A program made the position numbers and the translations under genes. This document shows, piece after piece, positions 23,100-24,308 of a stretch of DNA of 24,308 bases. The notes under the pieces were generated by a model. That model ran no database searches and was not told where the DNA came from. It saw only the letters and a list, made by a program, of their open reading frames with translations. Location of the stretch: positions 1-24,308 of the forward strand of contig ASPC01000021.1 of NCBI GenBank assembly GCA_000405345.1, given 5' to 3'. Position 1 is the stretch's first letter; every line of letters begins with the position of its first letter. Source of the stretch: Atribacteria bacterium SCGC AAA255-N14 (GTDB taxonomy: Bacteria; Atribacterota; JS1; SB-45; 34-128).

Positions 23100-24308
23100 T
23101 TCTCCCTTAACCCTCTATTCATATCCGCTATTTGAAAATCAAGCTACCCATCTCACCTTCCGGGGAGGCGCATGGCCCTGGGGAGATAAGATCTCTCTGG
23201 TGACCATCTGGCCTTTTTTACAACAAGGACAGAGGTGAGGGTCAATACCGGTTAGTTTAAAAAGTAATTCCTCCCAGCCAACTGATTCGGTTGACTGCTG
23301 TTTCCCGTTTGAGGTATTCCCCAAAATCTTCTGACATCGCCTGAGCTTGGTTTTTCGATTCCGGTTACTGAGCAGCCCATAATGTCTGATTTTGACAAAG
23401 TTATCTGGTAAGATGTGCAATAAAAACCGTCGAATAAACTCAAAGGCCTCCAGGGTCATCTGCTTGTTCTTGTTGCCATCTCCGTAATCCCGCCAACGAA
23501 AGGTGACCTTCCCATCTTCCACTTTAACCAGACGATGATTAGATATTGCTACCCGGTGGGTATAGCGGCCGAGATATTCCAGTAGCTGTTCAGGACTCCG
23601 AAACGGTGGTTTACAGTAGAGGACCCACTGTTTCCGGTAAAGCTGATCCAACATCTTCTGAAATTCTCGCTTATCGCCCATCGAATAGATTCTTCCGACA
23701 AACTTTAGCTTACCAGCTCGATAGGCCTGTTTTAGATAGAACAGAAATTTTCCCCGGAACAACCGGGACAAAACCTTCACCGGGATGAAAAACCCTCCTC
23801 TGGAAGAAATCCACCGCTGACCATCAAGGGATAACCCCCCACCAGGGACGAGGCAATGGAGGTGAGGATGGTCCATCAGATTCTGCCCCCAGGTGTGCAA
23901 AATCGAGATAAAGCCAATCTCTGCACCCAGATGCTTAGGGTCTTTGCTTAAGGCAAGAAGGGCTTCGGAGGCTGCCTTGAACAGGAGGCCATAAACCACC
24001 CTCTGGTTTCTCAAGGCCAAAGGATTAAGTAGATCTGGGATGGTGAAAACGATATGAAAATATTCGACCGGTAGTAAATCCCTCTTCCGGGCAGCCAGCC
24101 ACTTCTCCTTAACCAGACTTTGACACTTGGGACAATGCCGGTTCCGACAGGAGTTGTAAGAAATTCTCAAATATCCACAGCTGTCGCATTGGTCCACATG
24201 GCCACCTAAGGCAGCAGTGCGGCAACGTTCGATAGCACTCATAGTTTTAAGCATGCGTATCGGCAGAGGATGGGACTCTCTGTAGGCCGGGCCAAACTGG
24301 CGAAATAT
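23100..24308 (-). mobile_element. IS91-family insertion sequence (3' part)
   Basis: The element is recognised by its Y2 HUH transposase and is noticeably richer in GC than the host sequence. Reading in the transposase direction, the sequence after the stop runs about 40 nt to a GAAC tetranucleotide (complement of GTTC 23096-23099), the target type reported for the ori end of IS91 elements. The boundary at 23100 is therefore a prediction. The other end lies outside the window. Such elements have no inverted repeats or target duplications and move by rolling-circle transfer. Confidence 0.7.
23139..24308 (-). CDS. IS91-family Y2 HUH transposase, 5' end outside window
   Basis: This rolling-circle transposase carries a zinc-binding N-terminus, CDSCG followed by CRNRHCPKCQ (residues 23-45 from the ATG at 24254). 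The HUH metal motif lies in HPHLHC (129-134), and two tyrosines in YLGRY (227 and 231) are the Y2 nucleophiles. The frame remains open upstream of that ATG, reading IFRQFGPAYRESHPLPIRML, which matches the usual start of the family, so the gene continues beyond 24308 and the internal ATG is not the true start. The C-terminal zinc-like cluster CPCCKKG (near 340) is intact. Nothing in the visible part is broken, so the element may be active. Confidence 0.92.
   Translation of the reverse strand: MFRQFGPAYRESHPLPIRMLKTMSAIERCRTAALGGHVDQCDSCGYLRISYNSCRNRHCPKCQSLVKEKWLAARKRDLLPVEYFHIVFTIPDLLNPLALRNQRVVYGLLFKAASEALLALSKDPKHLGAEIGFISILHTWGQNLMDHPHLHCLVPGGGLSLDGQRWISSRGGFFIPVKVLSRLFRGKFLFYLKQAYRAGKLKFVGRIYSMGDKREFQKMLDQLYRKQWVLYCKPPFRSPEQLLEYLGRYTHRVAISNHRLVKVEDGKVTFRWRDYGDGNKNKQMTLEAFEFIRRFLLHILPDNFVKIRHYGLLSNRNRKTKLRRCQKILGNTSNGKQQSTESVGWEELLFKLTGIDPHLCPCCKKGQMVTREILSPQGHAPPRKVRWVA

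Noticed and set aside
22897..23238. 113-codon plus-strand open frame
   Set aside because: Its second half is antisense to the transposase gene and IS end, and its first half is AT-rich spacer without a ribosome binding site.

Overview
The window is AT-rich bacterial DNA, probably from an anaerobic diderm; a candidate lineage such as Atribacterota is only a guess. The basis is low GC, T-box control of threonine synthesis, sigma-54 promoters in front of sugar genes, a sugar-binding protein with a plain type I signal peptide and no lipobox cysteine (as in organisms with a periplasm), and degenerate word-repeat tracts between genes. No rRNA, tRNA or CRISPR array is visible.

Region 1 (1-13016) is a carbohydrate catabolic locus. 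A split transketolase (two ORFs) and a CoA-acylating semialdehyde dehydrogenase of the MmsA/IolA family each sit behind a textbook sigma-54 promoter. Both promoters have a TTGCAA/TGCAA inverted-repeat candidate enhancer about 120-125 bp upstream of the -12 element. Next come a TIM-barrel sugar isomerase/epimerase, a diverged RpiB-family isomerase and a tight block: sugar-binding protein, two CUT1 permeases (no ATPase), an L-fucose/arabinose-isomerase-like protein, a class II ketose-phosphate aldolase and an FGGY kinase. Together these read as import, aldose-ketose isomerisation, phosphorylation, aldol cleavage, and oxidation of a semialdehyde to an acyl-CoA, with transketolase handling C2 transfer. 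The substrate cannot be named from sequence. Between binding protein and permeases lies a 77-nt near-exact inverted copy of the aldolase's early coding region, followed by a perfect 26-bp palindrome.

Region 2 (13017-15620) holds an IolW-like Gfo/Idh/MocA oxidoreductase and a glucosamine-6-phosphate deaminase-family protein, separated by gene debris: a 34-codon fragment and a C-terminal fragment resembling a DDE transposase.

Region 3 (15595-20789) is the threonine/aspartate-family operon: consensus promoter, T-box leader with an ACC (Thr) specifier in an unusually short Stem I, then hom, thrB, lysC and asd, closed by a strong intrinsic terminator. The spacers around thrB are degenerate repeats.

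Region 4 (20856-24308) contains, on the minus strand, a methyltransferase fused to a D-Ala-D-Ala-ligase-like ATP-grasp domain. Its true N-terminus appears separated from the rest by a one-base frameshift. After it comes a GC-richer IS91-family element whose Y2 HUH transposase runs off the right edge, apparently inserted into the 5' end of another gene.
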